Source: Gorsachius magnificus (Eukaryota > Chordata > Aves > Pelecaniformes > Ardeidae). From it: 64,000 nucleotides of DNA. The stretch is from the NCBI GenBank assembly GCA_034008185.1, contig CM067086.1, positions 36,743,007 to 36,807,006 on the forward strand, given 5' to 3'. A program made the position numbers and the translations under genes. Below, one piece after another: positions 1-13,500 of this stretch; position 1 is the stretch's first letter; each line of letters begins with the position of its first letter. The notes beneath the pieces were generated by a model. That model worked only from the letters and a program-made list of their open reading frames with translations. It was not told where the DNA came from and made no database searches.

Positions 1-453
1 TCAGCTACTAAAATGATCCGAGGGCTGGAGCACCTCTCTTATGAGGACAGGCTGAGGGAGTTGGGCTTGTTCAGCCTGGAGAAGAGAAGGCTGCGGGGAG
101 ACCTGATTACAGCCTTTCAGTATCTAAAGGGGGCCTATAGGAAAGATGGGGAAAATCTTTTTAGTAGGGCCATCTGTGACAGGACAAGGGGTAATGGTTT
201 TAAACTAAACAGGGTAGGTTTAGACTGGATATAAGGAGAAAATTCTTTACAACGAGGGTGGTGAAACACTGGAATGGGTTGCCCAGAGAGGTGGTGGAGG
301 CCCCATCCCTGGGAACATTCAAGGCCAGGTTGGATGGGGCTCTGAGCAACCTGATGTAGTTAGCGGTGTCCCTGCTCACTGCAGGGGGGTTGGACTAGGT
401 GACCTCTAGGGGTCCCTTCCAACCCAAAACATTCTATGATTCTATGATTCTAT
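1..453 (+). mobile_element. CR1 LINE, 3' end (probably continues left of the window)
   Basis: This is the C-terminal reverse-transcriptase region and 3' UTR of a CR1 non-LTR retrotransposon. Positions 13-234 encode a CR1-like stretch ([20 protein letters not shown], then RRLRGDL and [10 protein letters not shown]). It ends in a frameshift where intact CR1s continue [11 protein letters not shown], and that lost continuation is still readable as DNA just downstream. The UTR shows the typical GGTGACCTCTAGGGGTCCC and CCTTCCAACCC text and ends in tandem ATTCTATG units at 431-453, the usual CR1 3' terminus. CR1 similarity starts at or very near base 1, so the element probably extends beyond the window. 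It is a dead copy. The same subfamily type is seen at 18078-19331. Confidence 0.95.
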
Positions 454-2483
454 TTGCCATAAATCTGAAATAATACCATGGTAAAATAGTAGTAAATTTA
501 CCAATTCAAATCTCAAATGGTAAAACATTATTTTAGTGTGTCATCCCATCCTTTCTCCCTCTTTGGACAATGGGACAAGGTTTTGTCCATTAATATTCAA
601 TCTGAATTTACACAGATTATGAATAGACTAAGCCTAGAAGCCATTACTTGCCTAAATCAATTCAATTTCTTTGTTTTCAGCATCACTAATAGAAAATATT
701 TATCAATTTAGGTAATTTTGTGCTGTGATTTACTTGAAAAGGAAAACTGGCAGGAAGTTATGCTGACATTGAGTGATGACTTTAGATATTATTTTGCAGA
801 GTAGAGACATTTGGGTTTCCTTCTCTGAATATCCAAGATTCAGAAGTTGGCTGCGGAATAGGCTAAGGATTTTTTTTATAAAAATTATTTTTTGCTTACA
901 AAATTTCCCAGTTCTTTTTGTATTATCTGTCAAATACGTGATGCATAGCATGTCTGGTTTTGGATAAAGAAGAATCTTATGAATGTAAGGAAATTAGCCC
1001 CAGAACTTAAAATCTCTTGTTCATCTATACAATGGTCCAATAGTTTTATCTCCATGCTCTCCATCCTTTTCTGTCTTGTGGAAAGGAATCTCAGCTTTGT
1101 AACAATGGAATAATAGGTTAGTCCTGTAGGTTAGGTTTTTATTTTTTAGTTGCCCCATTATGTCTTAGTTCAAGCCAGCTCTAGTGGTACAACACAGAGC
1201 TCCTAATTTAGTCTTAACCTGAAAGAGGAGGTGGAAAAATAAAAAGCATATTCTTCCCAAATCAAATGTCTACTGGAGAGGAAACAGTAATTCTAAAAGG
1301 CTCAAGAGACTTATCCGCTGTGTCTAAATTAGTTGGCTATATCATACCAAATAAACTTTTTATTCTCATTTTAATGCTGCTCCAGATATCTCCATTCCAA
1401 CTATATCTAATATTAAATGGAAAAAAATGACACACATAATGACTTTGGACTCAGTAACTGAGAAAAAACCTCATGCAATGTTAGTTATAAATTAATTTAT
1501 GCTCATGGAAGATGGCAGAAGTGATTCAAACAGGGTGGAAGCCTCAGCTGACTTCCTTGGCATCAAAAAAAACAAATTGAGGCAAATTATAAAACTGAGG
1601 CAAATTATACAATTTCTAGAGAGACTTAGATTAAGGACACATGATGCATGGGAGATGAAATTAAATGCCAAGGGTCAATAAAAAAGTGCAACTTTAAAAT
1701 AAACTCCTAGATCTGGAATCAGATTACTCTTACCCTAGACATGTGCAGAAAACCTGTGGGTCTAACTATGACTATGTGTAGTTAAAAATATTACTTGAAA
1801 GACAATCTTTACTTCTGAAAAATGATCCTTGCCTATTATGAAAGAGAGGACCCTGAGAGGGTTGGACTTTTGGGCTTTTTTGTAATACAGACCTAATATT
1901 GCCCATGTTGCATTAAGACATGTTACAGTGCCTAGCTTTTGTTCAGCAAGAATTATTCTGGAGACTTCACTTGGTATCAGCTATAAAGGCGTATTCTTTG
2001 TAGAATCTGAACGGCTAATACTTACATGATGGAACAAAACTTGAAATACCTTCTTAAAATAGGCCATTTTTACAAATCTGGCATTTAGGCATTTCCAAAT
2101 GATATCATGAATTAGTAGTTGTAAAGGAGTTGCCAAACAACACCAATAGCAATAGCAGTATTTATTAACTATTTATGATGCTTAAAACATTCACTGTGAA
2201 ATTCTGTGACAGTATAGAAGCCTTCATAGATCTTCAGATTTGTTTTACAAAACAGAAAACATACTTTTAGAGTATATATGTAGCATGTATGAAAAGGGCT
2301 TAACTTAAGCTGGGCAACCTCTCACGAGCGCCAGACCCAGGATGCGCACAGGGACAGTTAGTGCACCTGACCTGATCTTTGGTTGATTTCACAAGCTGCT
2401 GTAAGTTAGTCACACACCTGTACCTTTTAACAAGTGCTGATGTAACAAATGACATGTACAGTTAGTCAACAGGCCATACATTG
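454..2483. other. AT-rich unique sequence, no gene seen
   Basis: I see no exon, RNA gene or recognisable repeat here. Open frames are short (up to 73 codons) and lie on both strands at chance level. The only local structure is a short tandem duplication at 1578-1609. Confidence 0.6.
1578..1609. repeat. Small 18 bp tandem duplication
   Basis: The 14-mer TGAGGCAAATTATA occurs at 1578-1591 and again at 1596-1609, giving a period of 18 bp and two copies. This is probably replication slippage. Confidence 0.7.
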
Positions 2484-2549
2484 CATAGAATCATAGCATC
2501 ATAGAATGTTTGGGGTTGGAAGGGACCCCAAGAGGTCATCTAGACCACC
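2484..2549 (-). mobile_element. CR1 LINE 3'-tail fragment
   Basis: On the plus strand this reads CATAGAATCATAGCATCATAG followed by TTGGGGTTGGAAGGGACC and AGAGGTCATCTAGACCA. That is the reverse complement of a CR1 3' terminus. Only about 65 bp is present, an extreme 5' truncation. One CATAG unit has mutated to CATAGC. Confidence 0.85.
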
Positions 2550-5500
2550 AAAAATATATCTTATAACTTAAAGTTTGAAAACATATAAGAAGGAAAATAA
2601 CCTTAAGAAGTATCTTTTCTCTCTGTCCTAAATTTAATACTTATATATGAATTTTTTCACTTCTGATAATTCCTTGGAATTATTCAGCACCTTCTAAGAG
2701 AATAAGCACAACTGCAGAAAAGATCTGTAACTGCACTTTTTGGATTTGACTTCTTGGAATTTCCTAGGTGAAAACTTAGGGATAAATAGCAGTGTTTCCA
2801 AGAGTGTTACATGATAAAATGTCTCTATATCAACTCTTGAGCCTGTTCTCAGGTATATCGGAGTTTTCACAAAGGCATCTTAGTCACACTTTCAAGTAAA
2901 TTCAGTTACTCCTAATGATGAGGTAGGATAGGTTGAAGCTTTCTTCCAAAAGCAAGAGTAACTAAGCAGATGTAACAAAGAATCATAGATAACTGTAGGA
3001 AAAGATAACTGAGAGACATTATTTTGGGTTATAATAAAGTGAAGCTCTGGCAAGCAGGTAGAGCTACATATTTTTAACATTTAATACTCACTTGCTCTTT
3101 CTCTCTCTGTACTGTGTGTGTACACATCTTAAAAATGGATAGATATGGAAGCATTGTGTATTGCATTGGTGCATAATGGGAGCTTTATATGCTGCATGTA
3201 ACAGAAAATTATTAAAAATTATTTCCTTACATAATTTCTTTATAATGTTCTGTGGCCATAATTATGAATTTTATTAGTATCTGAGAACTCTTCCATGAGT
3301 TTTCTCATCTTCATCAAGATAGTTACTAGGGGAAAAAAAAAAGAAAATAAATAATTTTGGAGTAATTTATTTGAAGATATATACAAATAGAGATACAGGT
3401 TTTAGTAAAAACAAATGCTGAAATCTCTGGTGCTTGCAATTACCACTCCAGCTGTGTAATTCTGTTCCAGCTTAACTGAACTCAGGAATGCATCATGTCC
3501 ATTGATCTGTGCCTGTACTTCTGCAAAGACGCTAACATTTTACGCAAATCCATAACTTCTAAGGTCTGAAGTTTTATACTTAAGTATTGACTTTTTGTAT
3601 CTAGGTAAAATGGTTATCTCTTGATCTCAATGAAACAGCTACCCCTGAAATTGCAGATGTACAATGTACGGGGAGAGAACTTTGTCTCTGAAATATCCCA
3701 CCTTAGCTTTGGTTAGACAACATTCTAATGAAAACAGCATCATTGTTCAGGCAAAACTGTTTTCCTGTAAAACAAGGGTGATTCCGTGTGATGGAAAAAT
3801 GCAAAATTTTGCACCAGTGGTAAAAAAAGGCTTGGCACTTTCAATGCCATACATCCTCATGCCTCCACACAAGACAGGCAATACACCCCGCAGTTTCAAC
3901 ATGCAAAAACAGCACTCTGGTGCACTCTGGTACCTTCTTACATTATTTCAGGCATTTTGAACTGTGTGAAAAATCAGTTGCATTTTGCAGTAGTTCTTCT
4001 GCAAATCATTTAGATGCAAATCAAATATAGAACCAGAAATAAAGGGTATCAGTGATGTGCTTTTTTCTGTTCATAGGGTTAATATTTTGTCTATTGTTTG
4101 TTTTGAAAACAAAGTAGATCGTATCTGCACTGCATATATTCTGTCAAATCTTGTCATGCACTCCCCAGCTCACAGTGTTCCCAACCCCAGCATTTCAAGT
4201 TTGTGATTGTTTCTGCTGCAGGAGGATTTATAACAGACTGGATGAAGTTTTTATTCAAGACACAGCATTTTTATTGCTTTTACCTAGAGGTTTACAGTAA
4301 GAGCTCAGAGAGTCTTTTAAGAGATGGAAATGCAGAGTGAAAATGTTTGATTTTTTATGTTACATATTTATGTGACTTGCTTATCCAGAACTCTTAGTGT
4401 AATTATTAGCACAACTGAAAGTCTTTCTTTCTAGGTTCATGTTTCTCCATGTGTAGCAGCTGTAAACCACAAGTGAAGTTTCTAATGTTAGACAAGGTGT
4501 AGCCATTAGTTCCGCTAAAAAGCTCTAACCACCAGCGCTCATTGATTTCTAGTTTCATATATCTTTAATGAGGAGATTAAATACTTGTTTAGGAAGCAGA
4601 GCCTGGCTTAAGTGGTGTTTGCTCATATAGCATGTACAGTCAAAGACCTCCCTAATATTTCCCATTGGTAATAGAAGTGAAAAAACCTTTATTGCCCAAA
4701 ATATAAACCATTTAGCTGGTTCTGCAGCAGCATGGGATGTTTTATTATGGAAAAAATCATTAGAGATGAAATGCTGCAGAAAAAAGCTCTTTCTAATTGA
4801 TAATAGACTTTTTCTTTCCTGTTCTCTTAATTCTTTATGAACACCAGGGAGTATTCTAAATTCCCATTTCAACTAAATAAAATAAAATTTAGAAAAAGAA
4901 GAAGAAAAAAGAAATCTCAGCTGTTTTATTTTCTGGTTACACATTAAAAAAGAAAGGTTCTGTCCCAGGTAAGTGAAGTTTAAAGCAGTTCAAGAAAGGT
5001 GGGGATGTATCAGCTAGGTCTCACTGAGAACTTAGCATGAGGAGAAGCATAGGGAAAAGTGGGACAGATGCTGCAGTAGCAAATACTTCAAGTTTAAAAG
5101 TATTAAGTGAAAGGAAGTGCTGTTTTTTATCCTTTGATTCTTATCTGTGGCTTTCTTGTGCTGTATCTGAACATGGCTCTGAGTCTGAACACGGTAATTT
5201 GATTCTTTGCTATACCCTATGCGGTTACTTCAGATTCCAGACATTTAGGATCTTATAGTTGTCTTTCTTAATGTAAAGTATCCATTACAGAAGAGATGTG
5301 ATATTTATTCATTATTTTTTGTTAATAATTTTTCAAAGGTTATGACTTATTCTTCCTTCAGAATTACAGAGGCTCTATAGAAGACAAATAAAAGCTACAT
5401 GGAGGAAGGATAAACTGATTACTACTATGAGTAATAAGAGGAAATGAAAACTTCTCCATACTAATTATGTGACAATTCACTTGGAAATCCCTTTCTATCA

Positions 5501-5686
5501 CTTTGGTTTTCAAAACAGAACCAACCATCACTCAATAACCTGTTAAGGGAATTAAAACATCTCTTTCTACTCCCCTCTCCCCCCACACTCCTTCATTCAA
5601 TTTTAGCTTTGGGTATAACATATAGAGACCAGTTATAAGAAAAAAAATCAGGAATTGAGTATTACATGCTTAGATAAATTTAAGTA
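2550..5686. other. AT-rich unique sequence, no gene seen
   Basis: There is no supported exon or RNA gene. A 98-codon plus-strand frame at 3664-3960 and a 105-codon minus-strand frame at 4555-4872 show no recognisable domain and look like chance frames. Confidence 0.55.
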
Positions 5687-5739
5687 TTGAATCATCCAAG
5701 CCTTTTCTCAACATCTGCTATATCCCTGAGAGCACTCAC

Positions 5740-6012
5740 AGCCTCTACTGTCCCCACTCAGCCTCCACTGGGGCTTCCTCACCCTGCCCACAGCCCAAGA
5801 CTCCATGACAGCCCCAATGGGCTACCCCACCCACCCCGGGCCAGGACCCCGTCCCCTGGGGCCGCCCCCCCGGGCCCCCAACGCAGCCGGCCCCTCTACA
5901 GCTCCCCACAGCCCTGCACTGCCGGGCCACGGGCCCTGCTGAGCCAGGCCCACCCACCGCCGGCCCCCCGGGGCCCCCAACCCCCCTGGGGCCCCCCCCC
6001 CCCCCCCGGCCC
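5740..6012. other. Isolated GC-rich, CpG-rich, C-skewed block with C16 run
   Basis: About 270 bp of very high GC sequence sits in otherwise AT-rich DNA. The plus strand is C-skewed, with many C runs and about a dozen CpGs between 5830 and 5985. It ends in an uninterrupted run of 16 C at 5992-6007. The minus strand therefore carries closely spaced G runs (G16, G6, G5, G6 and others), the pattern expected to form G-quadruplexes. A proline-rich frame on the plus strand (5687-6070) follows from the composition and is not evidence of a protein. The block could be a small CpG island, a decayed GC-rich minisatellite, or the GC-rich 5' part of a retroelement. I could not decide which. Confidence 0.7.
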
Positions 6013-9000
6013 AGATTTGGATTTGTTCCTAAAAAGACGGAAGGGGGGGACTGGAAGTAGGCATATCTAGGGAAATTTTATGTCATGGGGAACCAGAATG
6101 AACTCAGAAGAGCAGCAGATTTCTATTTGAATCAGTTAATATAAACACAAAGTAAATTAAATTAATACTGAACTGCTTCATTACTAGAGTGTCTCCATGG
6201 TATTTTCACTTATTTCCTATTTAGTAAACACCTGCAGCTGAATCACAGTATGCTCTCATATAACTCCAGCATCTAAAACATGTGCTACTAATAAAACATC
6301 TGTAGATGCATTCAATATGGGCCGCCCCTTCATGCCAGTGTAAGATGAATGGAGAAGTTTATGATGAAAGGTTTGTGGTCTGGCAGAGAAGGGAGAAGTC
6401 TGGATTAGCCACTGAATGCAAGATGTTTTCATAGCATGTTACTGTGACTGAAATCGCAGTCAATCTATTTATCGTCGCTAATCTTCTACTTGGTGCAAGA
6501 GGTAAGCTATTTAAATGGCAGACACTTCGGTGAATGGTACAAGCATTTCTTTCTTTGATCCTGTGCCTTTCATGGTGGATTTGATTCAACACATTACTAT
6601 ACCAATATGGAGACACAGTGGCAAGAGGCTGGTCAAACGCATGGAAATCAGGTTTGCCTGGAAGCATCAGTTAGTGCAAATGCATTGCTCTGGACATGCG
6701 ATCTCCCACTTGCAAATCATGTACAGTCCATTGTAACTGCAGGCAAAGCCAATCTAGTTCAAAATCAATGGACCCACACAGCTACAAGGCGAAGATATGG
6801 ACATTTTATCAGAGTTTACAATCAATGCTTGGATTAAGAACATCCTGTTCTTTAAACATAACCTTTACCAGGTATGTAAGGAGGCATCTGTGTTATCAGT
6901 CTTGCTGTGCTGGAGTCTTAGATGAGTGCAATTCTCTCATATCTTTGGGGAGGAGAAGTCTGTGGGAAAATCACAAGGATGACAACAAAAGATTCATAAA
7001 CAGAGAGATTGAATTACCAAAACTGAGTTTTATTTTCATCACTGCCAGATGTGTCTTTTTTTTCCTTTTTTCCTGTTTTTTTTTTTTCCCCCACAATTCA
7101 TGTTGTTTAACCATTTAGCATCATAGGTAACTTCTGCTGATAGTATCTTGGGAGATACAAAGTTGTGCAAGAAAACACTTTTGTGGGTATTTTCATTGTG
7201 GAAAGCTAAGATACAGTGTAAGCTCTCCTTGCTAACTGAAAGCTGAAGCTTATGTCAGGCTTCACTAAGCACACAAGGCTCTGATTTTGTATCATTAAAG
7301 ACTCATTATCTCTTTTAACTTCTGTTGAAAGCATTCATCCATAACCATAGCTACCACTGAAACAATAGAAGTTACTAGATCAGTAATAACGCATTTTTGC
7401 CAGCTTAAAAAGCCTTTAAAGGATGGATTGGATTTCACAACACAGGAACAAAAAGCTCATATACAAGGAAAGTATGAAAGGTTATTTCTGAAAGTAACTT
7501 AGAAACCAAGCAGGTGACAGAGAGAGATGAAATGCTTTCTTAGTCCTGCCTTTAAAACACCTTAGCTTTAAATTTGACTTTGGGATAAAGTTTATTTCCA
7601 GAGAACAGGACAGTAAATATTTTTCAGTGCCGAGCCCTGAATAGAAAATTCTTAAATGGAACAGAATGAAACAATCTCAATATAGTGACCTTACTGATTT
7701 GTTCTGGTTTAATATATCTTCTTCTTACACCACAACTCTCCTTTGAATTCAGCAGTGGATTATATGAACAGTAATTTGTACATTTACAGGTTTTGTTTAA
7801 CTTTCATTATACCTCTGCTGCATTATCTGATGCCTTGATACAGTTTTCAATCTTACAGCCACTTCAATCTGCTCCTGCACTCAGCATATCTGAGTGAGTT
7901 TGTTGGCATAAGGGAATTTTGAAGGTTATATTGCAGTACATGAATCAACGGAAAATGAAATGCACTTGAGACATGATCAGCCAGTTTTAATTCATTGCAG
8001 AAAGTTATAGATACCAAAATGCATTTAATGTAATCTGATCTCTTTATTCAAACTTGAATTTATGAGCAATTCAGCAGTAGACTGACAACTTTGTTTTAAA
8101 AATAGTAGTCTATATTGAATGCCATTTTAATGTATCTCTGACATATTTACATCTAATGAGTAGAGAAAAGTAGAGTTTTTGAGCATAAATTTCTGTTTTC
8201 ACAGAAAAAGCAGGGGATATGATTCTTTCATTTCCTGCAATACGATATGTCATTATGAGGCAGGTCAGCTTGATGATAAATGTTAAATAAATCCTCTGCA
8301 TTTGGAGGCCAGTAAACAGATTAGGAGCCTGCCAGATTGTTACTGTTGTATTTTAAGAAAGACAATAACGCCAGCGTGCACTGTTCTATAAAAGGCTACT
8401 TTACCTGCAGAGCAAAGCTGTACTTTGATCCTGTCTGGCTGAAGGTTCATAGCTCAGCATATTAACAAGCGAGAGTCTACAACTGGTTTTCTTTAACGGA
8501 CCATAAACATAACTCAGGTGTGGTATTATTACACGGTATTATTTTGCTAGCTACACCTAGTTTTAAGTCCAAACATGACTAGTGGTCTATCATGTTGTGA
8601 CATGGCTTTATTTGGGAAAAGTATCGGTTTTTCCATAGAAGGGCCCCATTACAATGGAGAAGAGAGATTAATTAAGGCTGAAGTTTTGGGGTTTTGTCTT
8701 GAAAACATAACTGATAGCAGTGTGCCTAAAAATTGCACTAAAATGATTTGCAATTCTTGACTTACACCATTTATGGATCTGAGAAAAGTCTACTGATTTT
8801 GGCAAAATGTGATCACCTAGGTGAATGCCTGTAGAAAGATGTTAAAAGTCTTGCCTTTATATAAAGAAACTGATAGCAAGCAAGAACAGTCTAGTCCTTG
8901 ATGTACAATTTAAGTGTCCTCTTATTTTGCTAGGTGAAAGCTTTTATAATAAATGGGTAGTCTCAATATGTCCACAGATGGAAACCAGAGGTATGCAGAA

Positions 9001-10251
9001 TCTATATGTAATGTAGAATACATATAAACATTTAAAATAAATGCTTCCGACAATTTACAATATGAGTTACAAGACTGTGAGAATCAGACTTACATAGTCA
9101 TATGTAAAATATGCAAAATACTGTAATCTCTTTGAACATTTTGAAGCTATCAATACTATACAAAATTGTATGAGTTGTTCTCATGTTAAAACTGAAATAC
9201 AGGCCAGAAACACTGAAATGCAAAGTTAAGATCTGATGTCTAATATAAGAACCATTAAAATACTATGGAACAGATTTTGATCATAAATTAGCTTTGCCTA
9301 AATAAAGAAAGCTTGGGGGAGGGAGGTGGCAATGTAAAGATTTTGATGGCGTATTTTTGTTCATGGTTTGCTAGCTTCGCTGTATTTATATTTTGATTCT
9401 TCTGTGCATAATTATATAAACTGAAACTGATTATTTATACATTAGCTCTTCATTTATTAGTGCAATAGTTGCAGACTTTTCTGTTAGATAAATCTGCTCA
9501 TTAAGAAGTCAGAATGGAAGTGATTTAGATATTTGTGTTTTGGCCTTTCAGGATCCAGAGGGTGAGGTTAGAGAGGCAGAGTAGCATTCTGCTGTGTCTC
9601 TAAGCAGCCCAGAGGGACTACAAATAACAAAGGAGACATGGTATAGCTGAAATAAAGGTTTCCCTGTTGTTTTGAGAAACCCAAACAGGGTTCTTAAGAA
9701 AAAACTTATTCCAATGATGCCTCTAGCAAGCTTAACAAAGTACAACATTATGCAGATACATTTCTTTAAAAAATTAAGTATGCTCAGAAACTCCTTTATG
9801 TGAGGAAAATAGATTAATAGTGTGAAGTATTACTGCTTTAAGAAAGAGGGACAAGCTTACTAAGGAAGAGATAAAGAAAAATTATGAGGTAACTCTTGAG
9901 AGAGAGGGAGAAAGAGTAGTCAAGTGGGGTTTCCCCCCTCCCCCTCCCCCATCCAGGGGATGTGTTGTTATTATTTTCTGTTGCTTTTTAACTGAAAGAG
10001 TGAAATCTTTTCCCACCTACTATAGATTTGCCAGAGTCCTTGAGCAACTTTGGGTTATATGAGGGAAAACCTACAGCTTTCAAAGCTTAGAAAGACTTCA
10101 CATATAACTCTTCTCTAAAGACACTGTTAATGGATTATCACAAAACACATTATTAATGGATTCCTCCCACAGCTCTCCCAGTACATATATTTGCCATAAT
10201 CTTACTAAATGCTATATATTTTGCCACAAATAGGCTTTTAGACCCCACTTC
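6013..10251. other. AT-rich unique sequence, no gene seen
   Basis: No exon is supported. Around 6420-6990 stop codons are scarce and three plus-strand frames stay open in overlapping stretches, with GT donor-like sites near 6507 and 6871. No frame shows a domain. A TATAAAAG octamer occurs at 8390-8397 without other promoter evidence. Confidence 0.5.
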
Positions 10252-10530
10252 CATAGAATCATAGAATAGTTTGGGTTAGTCCAACCCCCCTGCAATGAAC
10301 AGGGACACCTTCAACTAGATCAGGTTGCTCAGAGCCCCATCCAACCTGATCTTGAATATTTCCAGGGATGGGGCATCCACCACCTCTCTGGGCAACCTGT
10401 TCCAGTGTTTCACCACCCTCATCATAAAGAATTTCTTCCTTATACCTAGTCTGAATATACCCTCTTTTAGTTTAAAACCATTACTCTTTGTTTTACTGCT
10501 ACAGGCCTTACCAAAAAGTCTGTCCCCATC
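10252..10530 (-). mobile_element. CR1 LINE 3' fragment with internal deletion
   Basis: On the plus strand it begins CATAGAATCATAGAATAG and continues through CCAACCCCCCTGCA, CAGGTTGCTCAGAGCCCC, CACCACCTCTCTGGGCAACC and TTCCAGTGTTTCACCACCC. This is the reverse complement of a CR1 3' UTR and the last RT codons. About 26 bp usually found between GGGTT and AGTCCAACC is missing. The copy is 5'-truncated near 10530 and is followed by unrelated sequence. Confidence 0.93.
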
Positions 10531-13500
10531 AATGACTTTCTTTGGTCAATGTGATTCACAGTTTTTTGGTTTTGTTTTTTTTTTTTAAATTTGGAGGCAG
10601 CATTTTAATTTTCCATGTGTTTGATTTGATGTACATACTTGGAGTTAACAGTTTCAATCAAACAGAACTAATGAAATTCCCTTTTCTGCCCAGGATTGCA
10701 TAAACAAAACAAGTTAACAGCTGAATTAATAAAGCCTGTTCACCAATTTGCATCTCATGATTTCTCCATGAGAACTGTGATTTAAACTTTCCCAAAGTCT
10801 GAGGAATACAGAACATCTTTTGTGTGTGGTTCTTCTGGTCTCTGAACTCATACTGAAGGCATTCAGTGACTTAAACCTCTTGATGAAGGTGGTTTATGAT
10901 AATCTGCTTGATTTTATATTAAAATACATTAGTGTGCTTACATGGTCAGTAACAGCAAGCTTAAAGGATGTTATTTGGCCTGAATATCAGCTGTCATTGG
11001 GCATGTGATTCACATTGAGGTAAATGCAGCAAAACTTTTCTCCTGAAATGCCATACAACTTCGTTTTTGTTCTGCTTTACCTTCACTGTCTTTTATATTG
11101 ACTGTAGAAATAAAAAGGATACTCAATACACCATGGAACATATGGTGACAAAATTACCCTTTCATAGATTTTAAATAGTTTTAAGCCAACAGATTAGGTT
11201 TGTACCAATTCAATGACCGGCATCATGGGGGCATGCTGCAGGTGCTCTAAACCCATGACCAATATTATTCCTTATATACTTCTCAGCTCTTAGCTAAAAC
11301 GTCCTAGACCTGAATTTCTGGTTAGCTTGATATTTTCTGTTTTGACAACAAAACCAAGAGAAGCTCAAAATCTGGTTGATTGGCCAGGTAGGCCTTTGGT
11401 CTGCTGAAGGGTAAGATGCAAGATCATGGAGGTGCAGTGGGAAATATCTGCTTTGACCTGCCTGACTGCTTTTGTGTGAGGAAACAGAGCAGACATGGTA
11501 TCTGTGTCCCTTAACCACATCAGGCTCAGCCCTGGTATAATGTAGACAGAGCCAACAGTGACAGCAGTTTCATTATTTCCTGATTCCCCAAAGTACTGTA
11601 TTATGGCCAGATTTTATGAGATGGAACAATGCATTCAAATATTACTGCAAGCCACTGGGAGATGATGAAGTGTGAGGGCTGGTTGGCTGGCTTGTTTATT
11701 ATTTCACACTTCCCCAGTTTGGGCTAGGCAGTTTATTGTATTCAGAAACTCTGTGAGGTCCCTGTCTCAAAGATATTTTGGTCCAATTCTTCATAGGAAA
11801 ATGCAGAAGCAACAGGACAGTGGAAAGCAAAAGGCAAGAGTAGAGAGAAAGAGGAGATGATATTAAAATAAGATTATTGACTTACTCATTGATGGCTTGC
11901 AAGAGTCACAGCAAAAATGGATCTTGGTAGCAGTGAATTGGTTTAATTTTTTCTGTATCAGGAATTTTTTCATCAATATTTTGCTATAATATATCTATTT
12001 AATCCATTTTTCCCTAGTAAGAGAAAACAAAACTGTTGTTCTTATGTTTTAAACTTCAATGATATATTTGAAAGAGAAATCAGTATTTTAAGTTCACACT
12101 GAATATTTATACTATTTAAGTTTATATCTGAATATCTGAACATTCATACTAAACTTCAAAATCCTGACTAGTACTATGAATGTGCAAAGATGTGATCACA
12201 GTATAGAGACAAATTAAAGTACATTTTAGGTAAAAAGGATCAACACATTGAATAGTTTCTTCTTTTTTGTCAGGTTGGTTCCTGTTTTGACTGGCAGTGT
12301 CTCAGGTTGCAACATTCAGACTTAAATTTCAGTGTTTTAAAATTCAGCAGTCTGAAACCTAGTGATTTGCTTCAGCTTCCTAGGTCTTTTGTGGGTTTAG
12401 TAGTTAGGTGCAATTGTATAGAATTCGCAAATGTTAAGACTAACTCATACGTTCTGTTTCTTAAAAGGTAGTCTGTGCTAAACTTGGTTAAACTCAGACC
12501 TATTTTCTTGAGGCCATTAAAAAATCTTTAAAGCAACCAACCAATCTACCAGACATCGACAGGCAACAGCACTTTTTCTTCTGTCTCCAAGCAGTACTAC
12601 ATATATAGATACTTCGTATACTTGAATCGCTGTTGAAGTTTATTTTCTTTTCCACTCATTTTACAATGAATTAATCTCAGATAAACTCTGCCAAGATCTC
12701 ACCAAGGCATGATAAGTACTATTGGTACTTATTCTCTTATGCTCTTTGTGAGGGTCACAAGACAGAGCAATGGGATCAAGTGATGGTTTTTTCTGCTGAG
12801 AAAAGTGTTCACTTCTGCTGCCCTTCCCTTAGCTCAGAGGGCTTTACTCGAAGTCTCAATATTTCACATATATTCAACTCCAAAGTGTTAGGTAGAATAG
12901 CTCTAGAAACCCTCTGAGGTATTAAAACAATTAACAGTTTCTTACCATCCTAAATTATTTTCTTTGCTCTAGTTAGGAAATTCCTCTGGCATGTAAAAAC
13001 TTCTAACTGCCGGGCATTCCAGATTATTCAGGGCATGTTCAACCTCGACCTTGCTGATAATTATTAGTGTAATCCTTGAGTAAATGTAGAATCTGTCTAT
13101 TAGTGCCATGGCAATGTTTTGGTTAGTATTTTGTTACACTGGACTGATGCATTATATTAGTAAAGACAGAGACATTACATTTAGTCATCCTTAATTATGT
13201 TTTTCCTGCTTGAGCTTGCAACTTGAATCTCATCTTCTAATACAATATATTTATCTGACATCTCAAGGTAAGTCTTCAAAATCAGATGCCACTCCTGAAA
13301 AACTGCTTCTAATACTGTCACAGCTATCAGTTGCTGATGAACACAGAAATTGCTCAGATTTACTCTAACGCATTTTTGCAAATATTTTTCAGTTTTGGAA
13401 AAAAGCTAACTGTTCTAAAAATAAAAAAAATGTGTTGTCTTTTAAACACTTTGTGATGCATACCCAAAGAGATTTATTACTGTTACCTGGGATTTATCAC

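Noticed and set aside
4150..4210. Possible ancient repeat (GTGTTCCCAACCCCAGCATTT)
   Set aside because: It recalls an amniote repeat with a GGGGTTGGCAACACTG-like segment, but it is too short and diverged to support.
5687..6070. 127-codon proline-rich ORF
   Set aside because: It is explained by the C-rich composition of the block; there is no conserved motif and the C16 run gives a polyproline artefact.
8389..8420. TATAAAAG as a core promoter
   Set aside because: It is a single octamer in AT-rich DNA with no initiator, no CpG context and no exon downstream.
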